DNA of 64,000 bases from Maribellus sp. YY47 (GCF_023111095.1 NZ_JALGYW010000002.1:124001-188000), one strand, 5' to 3'; shown: positions 27,393 to 36,142, counted from the stretch's first letter. Numbers and translations: made by a program. The notes: generated by a model from the sequence alone, not told the origin.

Positions 27393-28985
27393 CTAGCGGA
27401 ACCGTTTGACCACCAAAAGCAACACCAGCAATACACTTGTAAATAAAGCCACACGCGCAATGTAGTCGCCGTGTTTGACATAGAATGTGAGTTCTTTGTT
27501 GGTATTCACTGTTCCTGAAATGGCAGCTTCCTGCCACCACGGAGTGGGTTGACTCACCTCTCCGCGCTGATTGATAAAACACGAAATACCTGTATTCGCC
27601 GACCTTGCAATACTTCGGCGGGTTTCGACGGCCCGCAAGCGTGCAAACGACATGTGCTGCTTGTAGCCCGGTGTATTCTTCCACCAACCGTCGTTCGTGA
27701 TAATAAAAATAAGCTCAGCGCCTTTCTTTACATAGTCAGAAACGTATTCGCCAAACACCGATTCGTAGCAAATTACAGGAGCCACGCGTGTTCCGTCGGC
27801 AGAAACGAAATTACTCGCCTCTTTTTGCCGCCCCAAACTCCCGGTGGTTCCGCCAATATTGATCACAATGTCGCGGATAAAACCCAGGTATTTCATAAAC
27901 GGCATTTTTTCGACTCCCACTACCAGCTTCGATTTGTGGTACACCTGCTCATTGCCGTTCCGATCCAGAAAAATAGCCGTATTAAAACGATCGTAAGTCA
28001 TACCATCGCTCGATGTTCGTGCAGTCAGCGTTGCTTCTGCCTTGCTGTTGTATATTTTAAACGAAGAAACACCAAATAAAAGCTCAGCCCGGGGATAATT
28101 ATTCATAAAATTCTTCATATCGCGCACAAAGCCGTTTGTCTGCAAATTTCCTTCATTCCAGTAGCCGGGATTTTCAAAAACGGTTTCGGGGCCAACAATA
28201 AAATCGGTATTGTTATCGGAAACACTGGCGGCCAGTTTCAGGAAATTCTCCTTCTTTTGGATCTCTGCCCGCATATCGTATTCTTCTGAATAGGGATCAA
28301 CATTGGGCTGCACAATGGTTACCTGTTTCGGGTTATTTTGCTCGGTGTAGTTTGAATAGATAATAACCGAAAGCAACACAGGAAGCACAACCGCCACTGC
28401 AATGCTCACCAACGAAACAATTTTCTCGCGTTTGGCACTTCTTTCCTGCAACTGAACCAGCAATTTAAAGATCAGCACATTCAACAACAGCACCCAAAGC
28501 GTACCACCAAAAGTTCCGGTAAATTCGTACCACTGAATGATCTTAACATCGTTAGCAAAACCATTGCCCAGCTGCAGCCAGGGCCATTCGATATCCCAGT
28601 GAAAATGGAAATATTCAAACGAAATCCAAAATACTGTCAGACAAATATACCCCAGGTTCGAGCGAAATCTTCGGCGGGCAACATGAGCCAGCCAAAGCAC
28701 CAACGACATCAGAAATGAATTGGTGATAATGGCCATGGCCGCACCAACGGCAGTCGCATGTAAAATCCACCAGGTTGTGAGAATATTCCAGGTAAAAACA
28801 GTTAAAAAGGCATGTCCCCAGAACGACACACTCCGATACTCCTCTTTTCGGTCAACAAAATATTTATCGACAGCAAAGAGCGGAAGGAATGCGATAAAGA
28901 GGATCCAACCGGGAAATCCCAGCCAGGCAAGACTTAACAAAACACCGGAAAAAAGCGATAACAATAAGCGTTGAGTGCGTTTCAT
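27393..28985 (-). CDS. lnt: Apolipoprotein N-acyltransferase
   Basis: A 530-aa inner-membrane protein with about seven N-terminal hydrophobic helices and a C-terminal carbon-nitrogen hydrolase (nitrilase) domain. The catalytic triad is visible: Glu in VGPETVFE, Lys in HKSKLVVGVEKMP and Cys in VICYESVFG. It adds the third acyl chain to lipoproteins, the last step before Lol sorting, and this window encodes many lipoproteins. The length is normal. The gene lies 8 bp downstream of the metallophosphatase gene, in the same transcription unit as the split 5'-nucleotidase pair. Confidence 0.94.
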   Translation of the reverse strand: MKRTQRLLLSLFSGVLLSLAWLGFPGWILFIAFLPLFAVDKYFVDRKEEYRSVSFWGHAFLTVFTWNILTTWWILHATAVGAAMAIITNSFLMSLVLWLAHVARRRFRSNLGYICLTVFWISFEYFHFHWDIEWPWLQLGNGFANDVKIIQWYEFTGTFGGTLWVLLLNVLIFKLLVQLQERSAKREKIVSLVSIAVAVVLPVLLSVIIYSNYTEQNNPKQVTIVQPNVDPYSEEYDMRAEIQKKENFLKLAASVSDNNTDFIVGPETVFENPGYWNEGNLQTNGFVRDMKNFMNNYPRAELLFGVSSFKIYNSKAEATLTARTSSDGMTYDRFNTAIFLDRNGNEQVYHKSKLVVGVEKMPFMKYLGFIRDIVINIGGTTGSLGRQKEASNFVSADGTRVAPVICYESVFGEYVSDYVKKGAELIFIITNDGWWKNTPGYKQHMSFARLRAVETRRSIARSANTGISCFINQRGEVSQPTPWWQEAAISGTVNTNKELTFYVKHGDYIARVALFTSVLLVLLLVVKRFR

Positions 28986-28993
28986 TGGTTGAT

Positions 28994-29908
28994 TTATGAT
29001 TCAAGGTTTTTAGAAATGATCTGCTTTTTTTGCTTTTTATTGCGGTCGAACACAAAATCAATTTTCCCAACCATTAATCCACCCCACCAGGCCTGGTTTA
29101 CAATCACCGGCTCTCCGGCTTTGTTTTTCTCCACCAATGGTTCTTCGAGATAAGTATGTGTATGGCCGCCAATAATCAGGTCAGTCATAGACGTTTCGGC
29201 AGCCAGCACCATATCGCTCACTTTATTGTTTTTGTATTGAAACCCGATATGCGACAAACAAATCACCAGGTCGCATTTCTTTTCGTGTTTCAGAAACGAC
29301 TCCATTTCAAGCGCCACCTGAAGCGGATCGTGATAAACGGTATTTCCGAAATTCCTTTTACTCACCAGTCCGTCGAGTTCAACTCCCACGGCATAAACGC
29401 CAATCTTAATTCCCTTGCGGGTAAATATCTTATAGCGGTCGAATTTGCCGTTTAAAAGCGTGTCTGAAAAATCGTAATTCGAATTAATAATCGGGAACTT
29501 TGCATTGGGTAGTGGGTCGTAAATTCCTTTTAAACCATTGTCGAACTCGTGATTACCAATTGTTCCCAAATCGTAGCCGACAGCGCTCATCACCTTCAGC
29601 ATCAGTTCACCTTTATAATAGTTGAAATACGGCGTTCCCTGAAACATATCACCGGCATCGAGCAAAAGCGTATTGGGATTTTCGGCCCGTTGTCGCTTTA
29701 CCAATTCTGAAATACGCGCCAGCCCGCCTTTGTTGGCATAACGTTCGTTGCTGTCGCTAAAGGGTTCGATGTGGCAATGCATATCGTTGGTGTGCAGAAT
29801 CGAGATCGTAACAAAATCATCGCTGGCCAGCAATTCGAAGGGGGTAAGTCCAAAACCAATCCCCACCGATCCTGCAGCTATGTTTCGCATAAAATGTCGT
29901 CTATTCAT
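28994..29908 (-). CDS. 5'-nucleotidase-type metallophosphatase (catalytic half of a split UshA)
   Basis: The start is the ATG at 29908 (304 aa), with GGAGG seven bases upstream; the ATG at 29923 would overlap that ribosome site. The leader MNRRHFMRNIAAGSVGIGFG is twin-arginine-like. The calcineurin-like domain has HTNDMHCHIEPF, LLDAGDMFQGTP, GNHEFDNG and GGHTHTYLEEP, all metal-ligand motifs of UshA/YfkN enzymes, which hydrolyse nucleotides or UDP-sugars outside the cytoplasm. The usual C-terminal substrate-specificity domain is absent and is encoded by the upstream gene, which it overlaps by 8 bp. lnt follows after 8 bp. Confidence 0.9.
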   Translation of the reverse strand: MNRRHFMRNIAAGSVGIGFGLTPFELLASDDFVTISILHTNDMHCHIEPFSDSNERYANKGGLARISELVKRQRAENPNTLLLDAGDMFQGTPYFNYYKGELMLKVMSAVGYDLGTIGNHEFDNGLKGIYDPLPNAKFPIINSNYDFSDTLLNGKFDRYKIFTRKGIKIGVYAVGVELDGLVSKRNFGNTVYHDPLQVALEMESFLKHEKKCDLVICLSHIGFQYKNNKVSDMVLAAETSMTDLIIGGHTHTYLEEPLVEKNKAGEPVIVNQAWWGGLMVGKIDFVFDRNKKQKKQIISKNLES

Positions 29909-30671
29909 TACTAATCCTCCCATCCAGTGTTACATGTATTGTTTCGTGGTTCTTTTGTTTGGCTTCCAGGTTCTGAATAATCAGTTCCCGAATCAACAAA
30001 CCGGTGGTTTTATAATCGAGGCGTTGTTTCAGCACTTCCAGTCCATCGCCGCCACCGGCCACGTAATCGTTGGTGACCAGCCAGTAGGCTTTCCCGGCAT
30101 CAAAATCCTGCCCTCCGATTTTTATATCCACCGCTTTTCCGTCCGAAATTTTTAAGCGAACGCCTCCCACGCTGTCGCCCCCCTTCCGGGCAATGTAATC
30201 CAGAAACTCCTTCATAGTGTTACCGTCGAGTTTCAAATACACCAGTTCGTTTTCAAACGGCATCAGCTCGTAGACTTTTCCTACAGTAATATCGCCTTTG
30301 GGCAACGATGTTCTGATTCCTCCGTAATTGAAGAACGATACCGACGGCACTATGTTTTCCGTCTGGGCCAGCTCTGTTTTGCCGGCTTCTTCGAGCAAAA
30401 GATCGCCCAGAAAATTCGTCAGCAAACTTTCGGGTTTATCTTTCTCCATTTCCGATTCGGAATAAGAAATCACGCGGTTCATGTCTTTATCGAGCAGATT
30501 TTTGTAAGGAAGATAAAGACGAATGATGTTGCTGTCCAGCGGATTTGTGGCCTCCGCTACCGGAATGTTCCTTGTCTCTGTTCCGGTTTGAACCAGGGGA
30601 GCCCTACAGGATATAATGACAGCAAGTAAAGTTATTAACAGAGTGTGGCTGATAGAATGTCGCATAAACAA
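29901..30671 (-). CDS. 5'-nucleotidase C-terminal domain lipoprotein (specificity half of a split UshA)
   Basis: A 256-aa lipoprotein (signal ends AVIISC). It contains only the UshA-type C-terminal domain: ESLLTNFLGDLLLE, FFNYGGIRTSLPKGDITVGK, the ELMPFEN loop and the base-stacking region YWLVTNDYVAGGGDG. In ordinary 5'-nucleotidases this domain binds the nucleoside and follows the metallophosphatase on one chain. Here it is a separate protein encoded upstream and coupled by an 8-bp overlap, so the pair probably forms a two-chain enzyme. ATG at 30671 or 30665 are both possible starts. Confidence 0.9.
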   Translation of the reverse strand: MFMRHSISHTLLITLLAVIISCRAPLVQTGTETRNIPVAEATNPLDSNIIRLYLPYKNLLDKDMNRVISYSESEMEKDKPESLLTNFLGDLLLEEAGKTELAQTENIVPSVSFFNYGGIRTSLPKGDITVGKVYELMPFENELVYLKLDGNTMKEFLDYIARKGGDSVGGVRLKISDGKAVDIKIGGQDFDAGKAYWLVTNDYVAGGGDGLEVLKQRLDYKTTGLLIRELIIQNLEAKQKNHETIHVTLDGRISNE

Positions 30672-30712
30672 AAGAAATTTATGTGCGTTACCTTTATTTT
30701 AGCATGAAACTC

Positions 30713-30725
30713 GTTTACTGTAAAC
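30713..30725. promoter_or_regulatory. 13-bp palindrome in a divergent spacer (GTTTAC-T-GTAAAC)
   Basis: A perfect odd palindrome in the 69-bp spacer between the split nucleotidase operon and the amidase gene. Its size and place are those of a small dimeric regulator's operator. No matching regulator gene is near. Confidence 0.4.
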
Positions 30726-30740
30726 AGAAATAAACTTGAT

Positions 30741-31793
30741 ATGTTTAAGGCAAACTTACATATAAAATCACTTGTAAAGGTTATCTATTTAATAATTTTG
30801 GCTACCGTTTTTTGGGGCCAGCCAGCCTCTGCACAGACCAAGGAAGTAGTGGCAGAAAAAGGCGACGGTATTTTCCGTTTGCTCAAACGTTACGGGCTTC
30901 CGGCAGCTGATTACATGCAGGATTTTATCACACTGAACAAGGACGCGCTGGGGAAAGACAATACGCTGATAGCCGGGGCAAAATACAAGCTTCCGGACAC
31001 AGCAAACACAGTAAGCGATGTTCCGGATCAACCGGTGGCAGCAAAAACGGGTTTACGAACCGAACGGCACGAAATATTTGGCAAGAAATACGAAAATGTG
31101 GTCATCGAGAGCGAACAGTTAAAGGGAGCTGTTTACTACCTGATGTCGGGTCACGGTGGGCCAGATCCGGGAGCGCTGGGCAAATACAACAACCACCTGG
31201 TAGCCGAAGACGAATATGCTTACGATGTTACGCTCAGACTGGCACGAAACCTGATTTCGGAAGGGGCAACAGTTTACATGATCACCATCGATCCCAACGA
31301 CGGTATCCGCGACGACAGCTACCTGAAAGTGGACAAAGACGAGGTTTGCTACCCCCGGCTTACTATTCCGCTCAATCAAATCAAGCGTCTTAACCAACGT
31401 TCTGATGCGGTAAATAAGCTTTATGTGAAAAACAAGGGAGCTTTTCAGCGTATGGTGGCCATTCATGTCGATTCGCGCAGCAGGGCCGAAAATATCGATG
31501 TGTTTTTCTACCACGATAAACGCAGCGAAACCGGAGAAAAAGCCGCCAAAATATTGCAGCAAACTTTTGCCCGGAAATACCAGGAACACCAGCCCGGACG
31601 TGGATATGGAGGAACCGTATCGGAAAGAAACCTGTATGTGGTAAAAAATACCTACCCGCCGGCAGTGTACATCGAGTTGGGCAATGTCAACCATCAGCGC
31701 GATATTCAACGTCTGATTATTTCGGCTAACCGTCAGGCACTGGCCAACTGGTTGTACGAAGGACTTGTTCAGGATTTTAAGACCAACAAGTAG
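30741..31793 (+). CDS. N-acetylmuramoyl-L-alanine amidase (amidase_3) with LysM-like N-terminus
   Basis: A 350-aa exported protein (signal cleavage near PASAQ). Residues about 34-86 resemble a LysM-type peptidoglycan-binding module (GDGIFRLLKRYGL; LIAGAKYKLP). Residues about 128-345 form the zinc amidase_3 domain: H138 in LMSGHGGPDPG, acidic ligand in LVAEDEY, His in VAIHVDSR and the catalytic Glu in VYIELGNVNH. It cleaves the amide bond between MurNAc and the stem peptide, in cell separation or wall recycling. It is transcribed alone from a divergent spacer. Confidence 0.9.
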   Translation: MFKANLHIKSLVKVIYLIILATVFWGQPASAQTKEVVAEKGDGIFRLLKRYGLPAADYMQDFITLNKDALGKDNTLIAGAKYKLPDTANTVSDVPDQPVAAKTGLRTERHEIFGKKYENVVIESEQLKGAVYYLMSGHGGPDPGALGKYNNHLVAEDEYAYDVTLRLARNLISEGATVYMITIDPNDGIRDDSYLKVDKDEVCYPRLTIPLNQIKRLNQRSDAVNKLYVKNKGAFQRMVAIHVDSRSRAENIDVFFYHDKRSETGEKAAKILQQTFARKYQEHQPGRGYGGTVSERNLYVVKNTYPPAVYIELGNVNHQRDIQRLIISANRQALANWLYEGLVQDFKTNK

Positions 31794-31890
31794 AACTTCA
31801 CTTTTGGAAAATATTCTCAGGCAATAAATTCGATTTAATCATGATTACCGAAAGTTATTCTTCTTACTTTTAAGGTAGAAAATTAACACC

Positions 31891-33321
31891 ATGGCTAAAT
31901 CATATCTGCTCCTGCTTATTGGATTTGTTCTGATGACAGCATGCACTCAAACCTCCACCGAGAAAAATCAGCCCAATTTCCTTTTTATTTTTGCGGATGA
32001 TCTTACTTATGAAGGCATCCATCGACTTGGAAACGACGAAGTAATTACGCCCAACCTCGATAAATTAACCGAAACGGGAGTAACCTTTACCCACTCGTAC
32101 AACATGGGAGGCTGGAACGGCGCAGTTTGTATCGCCAGCCGGGCCATGCTGAACACCGGGCGATACCTTTGGAGAGCAAAGTCGGCGCAAAGTAATTATC
32201 CGCAAATGAAAAATCAGGGGCAGTTCTGGAGTTTGCTTCTGGAAAAAGCGGGGTACGAAACCTACATGACCGGGAAATGGCATGTAGCCATACCTGCCGA
32301 CAGCCTGATTATGCACGTAAGAGACATTCGCCCGGGAATGCCCAAAAGTGTTCCGGAAGCCTACAACCGTCCGCTTTCCCCGTCGGATACCACCTGGTTG
32401 CCATGGTACACGCAATACGGCGGCTACTGGGAAGGTGGAAAACACTGGAGCGAAGTGGTGGGCGATAATGCCATTGATTTCCTGAATATGGCCAAAGTGA
32501 GTACAAAGCCCTTTTTTATGTACCTCGCCTTTAATGCACCCCACGATCCGCGCCAGTCACCCAAAAAGTATGTGGACATGTATCCGCTGGAGAACATCAA
32601 AGTTCCTGAAAATTACCTGGAATTGTATCCCTACAAAGACAGCATCGGCTGCGGCCCCGACCTCCGCGATGAAAGACTGGCGCCGTTTCCAAGAACCGAG
32701 TACTCGATAAAAACACACCGGCAGGAATACTATGCCATTATTTCGCACATGGATGAACAGGTTGGGCGAATTATCGCTCATTTAAAAGAAACCGGCCAGG
32801 ACAAAAACACCTATATTCTTTTTAGCGCCGACCACGGGCTTTCGGTGGGGCATCATGGCCTGGTTGGAAAACAAAACATGTTCGATCCCAGCATGCGGGT
32901 TCCGTTGATCGTGGTTGGTCCGGATATCCCGGGAAATGAGAAACGCGACATGCAGGTTTATCTTCAGGATATCATGGCAACCACCCTGGATCTGGCCGGA
33001 ATTGAAAAACCGGAATACATTGATTTTAATAGTCTGATGCCCTTTATCAATGCTGAGAATGATGCAGGGAACGAAGTTTACGGCGCTTATATCGACTTAC
33101 AACGAATGATTCGAACCGACCGGTACAAACTGATCGTGTACCCGCGCGTTCCGAAAATCCTGTTGTTTGATCTTGAAAACGATCCGCTCGAAACCATTGA
33201 TTTATCGGATCAACCGGAATTCAGCGAAATAAAAATGCAACTTATTTCCCAACTAAAAGATCAGCAAAAACGGATGGAAGATCCCCTGGATTTACACGCT
33301 TATTTTCCTGATTTGTTCTGA
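31891..33321 (+). CDS. S1-family sulfatase lipoprotein
   Basis: A 476-aa lipoprotein (signal ends VLMTAC, C18). It has the sulfatase N-terminal metal motif FIFADD (D36, D37) and the formylglycine sequence CIASRAMLNTGR with C80, a CxAxR variant of CxPSR that needs a formylglycine-generating enzyme, plus TGKWH, APHDPR and SADHGLSVGHHG. It hydrolyses sulfate esters, probably on a carbohydrate; the S1 subfamily and substrate cannot be told. It is not next to PUL genes and its upstream gap is short (97 bp), so its partner genes may lie elsewhere. Confidence 0.9.
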   Translation: MAKSYLLLLIGFVLMTACTQTSTEKNQPNFLFIFADDLTYEGIHRLGNDEVITPNLDKLTETGVTFTHSYNMGGWNGAVCIASRAMLNTGRYLWRAKSAQSNYPQMKNQGQFWSLLLEKAGYETYMTGKWHVAIPADSLIMHVRDIRPGMPKSVPEAYNRPLSPSDTTWLPWYTQYGGYWEGGKHWSEVVGDNAIDFLNMAKVSTKPFFMYLAFNAPHDPRQSPKKYVDMYPLENIKVPENYLELYPYKDSIGCGPDLRDERLAPFPRTEYSIKTHRQEYYAIISHMDEQVGRIIAHLKETGQDKNTYILFSADHGLSVGHHGLVGKQNMFDPSMRVPLIVVGPDIPGNEKRDMQVYLQDIMATTLDLAGIEKPEYIDFNSLMPFINAENDAGNEVYGAYIDLQRMIRTDRYKLIVYPRVPKILLFDLENDPLETIDLSDQPEFSEIKMQLISQLKDQQKRMEDPLDLHAYFPDLF

Positions 33322-33366
33322 AACAAAGTAAACCCATATCGACACAGGTTGTTTCTATGAACAAAT

Positions 33367-33744
33367 ATGAGACACGAAAAAAACATAATTCTTTTTGATG
33401 GCGTGTGTAATTTATGCAACCGATCGATTGACTTTTTGCTAAAAAGGGATAAGCAGAATCTGTTTTACTATGTTTCCCTCCAGTCGGATGAAGGCAAAAA
33501 ACTAATTGATCGGTATAGAATACCAAAAGAAACAGATTCGGTCATTCTGATCAAAAACGGGAAAGTTTTTACGGAATCGAATGCCGTCGTTGAAATCGGA
33601 AGAATGTTGCCTTTTCCGTGGAACGGAGCAGTAGTTTTAAAAGCTATACCGCAAGCCTGCAGAGACGGGGTTTACCAATGGATTTCGCGCAACCGTTACC
33701 GGTGGTTTGGGAAACGTACAAGCTGCAGGATTATCCAAAACTGA
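33367..33744 (+). CDS. DCC-family thiol-disulfide oxidoreductase-like protein (DUF393)
   Basis: A 125-aa cytoplasmic protein. The family signature DxxCxxC is present as DGVCNLC (after ILF), followed by the thioredoxin-like RIPKETDSVILI and a C-terminal WISRNRYRWFGK. The redox role in this family is presumed rather than shown. It ends 14 bp inside the convergent DUF4924 gene. Confidence 0.85.
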   Translation: MRHEKNIILFDGVCNLCNRSIDFLLKRDKQNLFYYVSLQSDEGKKLIDRYRIPKETDSVILIKNGKVFTESNAVVEIGRMLPFPWNGAVVLKAIPQACRDGVYQWISRNRYRWFGKRTSCRIIQN

Positions 33745-34273
33745 ATTCATCGTTTTCAAAGTCGCGGTAAAGTTTTGATAATTCACCCATCCACTTACTG
33801 ATTCGTTGAATAGCTTCTGTGGTATCGAGCGAGATTTCCTTTTTTTGCATTCGTAACAACAAGAATCCATAAACCGCTGTAATGCCAATCTCGACGTCGC
33901 TTTGAGCTGTGGGGTTTTTCTGACTGAGTTCCCGGATCAGGCCTGCAACCGTTTGGAAAGTTTGCACATATGCCGGTTCCTTCTTCGTTTCCATAAGTTT
34001 CAGATGAAACTCGTTTACATCGCTTATCAGGTTTTTCAGAAACTGCAGGTGCCCTTTTTCCCTGATCTGCTCGCGCTCCATCATCAAAATCAGGTTGGCA
34101 TACCAATCTGTGATCGCAGCCTTTGTTTTGTCGTCGGCTTTATAGCTGCTTACCAGGCGCTGCTCTATCTGGTTCATGTCAAGTTTGAACGCTCTGATTA
34201 AATCTTCCACCTGGTAGAGGTACAAAATGTACTCTACTATATTTTCTTTCCTTTTTTGTTTGGCTACCAGCAT
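33731..34273 (-). CDS. DUF4924 family protein
   Basis: A 180-aa, all-helical cytoplasmic protein matching the Bacteroidota DUF4924 family (NIVEYILYLYQVEDLIRAF; VYGFLLLRMQKKEIS). No catalytic motif or membrane segment is visible and the function is unknown. It overlaps the convergent DCC gene by 14 bp at its 3' end. Confidence 0.8.
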   Translation of the reverse strand: MLVAKQKRKENIVEYILYLYQVEDLIRAFKLDMNQIEQRLVSSYKADDKTKAAITDWYANLILMMEREQIREKGHLQFLKNLISDVNEFHLKLMETKKEPAYVQTFQTVAGLIRELSQKNPTAQSDVEIGITAVYGFLLLRMQKKEISLDTTEAIQRISKWMGELSKLYRDFENDEFSFG

Positions 34274-34280
34274 AACTTAA

Positions 34281-34337
34281 GTTTAAAGTTCAGTGTTCAA
34301 AGTTTAGAGTTCAGCGTTTCAGTGTTCAAAGTTCAGA
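34281..34337. repeat. Degenerate tandem repeat of about 14 bp (GTTCAAAGTTCAGA type)
   Basis: About four units of a T/A-rich 14-bp repeat directly upstream of the DUF4924 gene. The adjoining 34380-34420 stretch repeats GCATT. Slippage-type minisatellite DNA; it makes copy-number variation likely between strains. Confidence 0.6.
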
Positions 34338-34430
34338 CTACTGTGATGCCGTATTACCGAAAAGCTCATGGTTCGCAGCTAATTTTAGCATTCTGGCATT
34401 TATGCATTCAAGCATTCTCTCTCCCTCAAT

Positions 34431-34476
34431 CCTTCAGTCCCTCGAGCCTTCAGCTCTTAATCCTTCAGCTCTTAAT
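34431..34476. repeat. Tandem repeat of 15 bp (CCTTCAGCTCTTAAT)
   Basis: Three units, two identical at 34447-34461 and 34462-34476 and one diverged at 34431-34446. The last unit runs into the stop codon of the S4-protein gene, whose stop is at 34472-34474, so the repeat defines that gene's 3' end. Confidence 0.65.
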
Positions 34477-34864
34477 CCTCCTCATCCCACCAGTCAAAGA
34501 ATTCGTCCAGATCGCGCCGGTCTTTCTTTGTAGGGCGGCCGGTCCCCTTGTCGCGTACGCTCCAGCGCATATGTTTCTGCATTTCGATCAGGTCGAGCTC
34601 TTCCTGTGGTGTAATGTCTTCAGCAAAATCGAAAACAAGCTTGGCTCCCATGCGTTTCTCCGTCAGGTCGAGCACCTTAAAAGACCGGGTAATCGGTGAT
34701 TTGCGGACCTTAACGGTTTCACCTTTGTGGATTTCGCGCGAAGGTTTTACGTGCTGGTCACCCACCGAAACCTGTCCTTTCCGGCATGCTTCGGTAGCCT
34801 GACTACGGGTTTTAAATATCCGTACAGCCCATAACCATTTGTCTATTCTCACGCCTGCTGCCAC
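34472..34864 (-). CDS. S4-domain RNA-binding protein (Hsp15-like)
   Basis: A 130-aa protein with an N-terminal S4 domain (VRIDKWLWAVRIFKTRSQATEAC; VSVGDQHVKPSREIHKGETVKV) and a basic, then acidic C-terminus (GRPTKKDRRDLDEFFDWWDEED). Hsp15-type proteins bind 50S subunits carrying stalled peptidyl-tRNA. Its position directly after pth (5-bp gap) suits a joint role with peptidyl-tRNA hydrolase in rescue. Confidence 0.88.
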   Translation of the reverse strand: MAAGVRIDKWLWAVRIFKTRSQATEACRKGQVSVGDQHVKPSREIHKGETVKVRKSPITRSFKVLDLTEKRMGAKLVFDFAEDITPQEELDLIEMQKHMRWSVRDKGTGRPTKKDRRDLDEFFDWWDEED

Positions 34865-34869
34865 ACCTG

Positions 34870-35433
34870 TTATTTTTTGTTGTAAACATTCATAGTACGA
34901 TCCACCCCGATTGTTCCAAAACTCTGAATAATTTCAATACAATCGTTGAATTTAAAAGGAAGTTCTTTTAGCTCCTCCTTGCCCCACTCCCCTAAAACGT
35001 AATCTACCTGGAAACCTTTTGGAAAATCATCGCCGATTCCAAATCGCAGGCGTGCATAATCGTTGCGTCCCAACACCTGGTTGATATTTTCAAGCCCGTT
35101 ATGACCGCCAGCACCACCTTTGGAGCGTACCCGAATGGTTCCGAAAGGCAAGGCCAGATCGTCGACCAAAACGAGCAGATTTTTAATATCGATGTTTTCC
35201 TTTTGCATCCAGTAATTTACGGCCCGTCCACTCAGGTTCATGTAAGTGGTGGGTTTCAGTAATACAAAAGTCCGGCCCTTGAACTTGTATTCAGCTACAA
35301 ATCCGTAACGGCTATCGTTAAAACTAATATTGGACGCCTCAGCGAGTGCGTCCAATATTTGAAAGCCAATATTATGGCGAGTATTTTTGTATTCTGGTCC
35401 TATATTACCGAGACCGGCAATTAAGTACTTCAC
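34870..35433 (-). CDS. pth: Aminoacyl-tRNA (peptidyl-tRNA) hydrolase
   Basis: A 187-aa enzyme of normal length that recycles peptidyl-tRNA dropped by ribosomes. Family motifs are clear: LIAGLGNIGPEYKNTRHNIGF with the catalytic His in the NTRHN motif, FVLLKPTTYMNLSG, and VDDLALPFGTIRVRSKGGAGGHNGL. It lies 18 bp after rplY and 5 bp before the S4 protein gene, an arrangement seen widely in Bacteroidota. Confidence 0.96.
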   Translation of the reverse strand: MKYLIAGLGNIGPEYKNTRHNIGFQILDALAEASNISFNDSRYGFVAEYKFKGRTFVLLKPTTYMNLSGRAVNYWMQKENIDIKNLLVLVDDLALPFGTIRVRSKGGAGGHNGLENINQVLGRNDYARLRFGIGDDFPKGFQVDYVLGEWGKEELKELPFKFNDCIEIIQSFGTIGVDRTMNVYNKK

Positions 35434-35451
35434 ACAATAATCTTTAAAGGT

Positions 35452-36087
35452 TTATTCTTCGCTTGCAGGAGCTTCTTCTGAAGTTTCTTCTTCTTCATCA
35501 TCATCATCTGCAACCGCCAATGCAGCACCGGCAGCTGATCTTGCAGCCCTTGTCATTGCAACGCTAACAATAACGTTTGACTTAGGATCAAGGAATTCAA
35601 CTTTATCCGATTTCAGGTCGGCAACTTTAATACTTTGTCCCAATCCTAATTTGGTAACGTCGATATCGATCGTATCAGGCAGGTCAGTAGAAAGCGCTTT
35701 TACTTTCAAACGACGCAGGTTGGTGTTCAGTTTACCCCCAACTCTGATACCTTTAGCGTGACCAGAGATTTTAACAGGAACAGCCACTTTAATTGGCTTG
35801 TCTTCTGCAATCTGAAGGAAATCGACATGTAGAATAACTTCTTCTACCGGATGCCATTGAATATCCTGCATGATTGCTTTGTAGCTTTTGCCATCAATTT
35901 CAAGGTCAATCAAAAATACGTTAGGCGTATAAATCAACTGACGCATTTCTGCGAAATCAACTGAGAAGTGAATTGGAGTCTCGCCACCGTACAATACAGC
36001 AGGAGCTTTCTCTTCTGCGCGAAGTTTTTTAGCATCTTTTTTACCCAGGGAAGTACGCAAATCCCCTTTAATAACAACTGATTTCAT
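35452..36087 (-). CDS. rplY: 50S ribosomal protein L25/Ctc
   Basis: A 211-aa CTC-type L25: an N-terminal 5S rRNA-binding domain (KGDLRTSLGKKDAKKLR; VLYGG) and a C-terminal TL5-like beta domain (DLPDTIDIDVTKLGLGQSIKVADL), ending in a highly acidic tail of about 20 residues. It binds 5S rRNA in the central protuberance of the ribosome. It heads the rplY-pth-S4 operon. Its leader contains a 16-bp palindrome. Confidence 0.95.
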   Translation of the reverse strand: MKSVVIKGDLRTSLGKKDAKKLRAEEKAPAVLYGGETPIHFSVDFAEMRQLIYTPNVFLIDLEIDGKSYKAIMQDIQWHPVEEVILHVDFLQIAEDKPIKVAVPVKISGHAKGIRVGGKLNTNLRRLKVKALSTDLPDTIDIDVTKLGLGQSIKVADLKSDKVEFLDPKSNVIVSVAMTRAARSAAGAALAVADDDDEEEETSEEAPASEE

Positions 36088-36126
36088 TTTTAATAATTTA
36101 CGTTAATAATTATGGTACTCAGTCCT

Positions 36127-36142
36127 TCCGTCAGCTGACGGA
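36127..36142. repeat. Perfect 16-bp palindrome TCCGTCAGCTGACGGA
   Basis: A perfect palindrome about 40 bp upstream of the rplY start. A near copy is at 27279-27294. In RNA it gives a strong hairpin in the presumed rplY leader, so it may also affect translation. Confidence 0.65.

Noticed and set aside
27212-27409. Plus-strand 65-codon frame upstream of lnt
   Set aside because: It runs into the lnt 3' end, contains the dispersed palindrome, and has no protein-like features.
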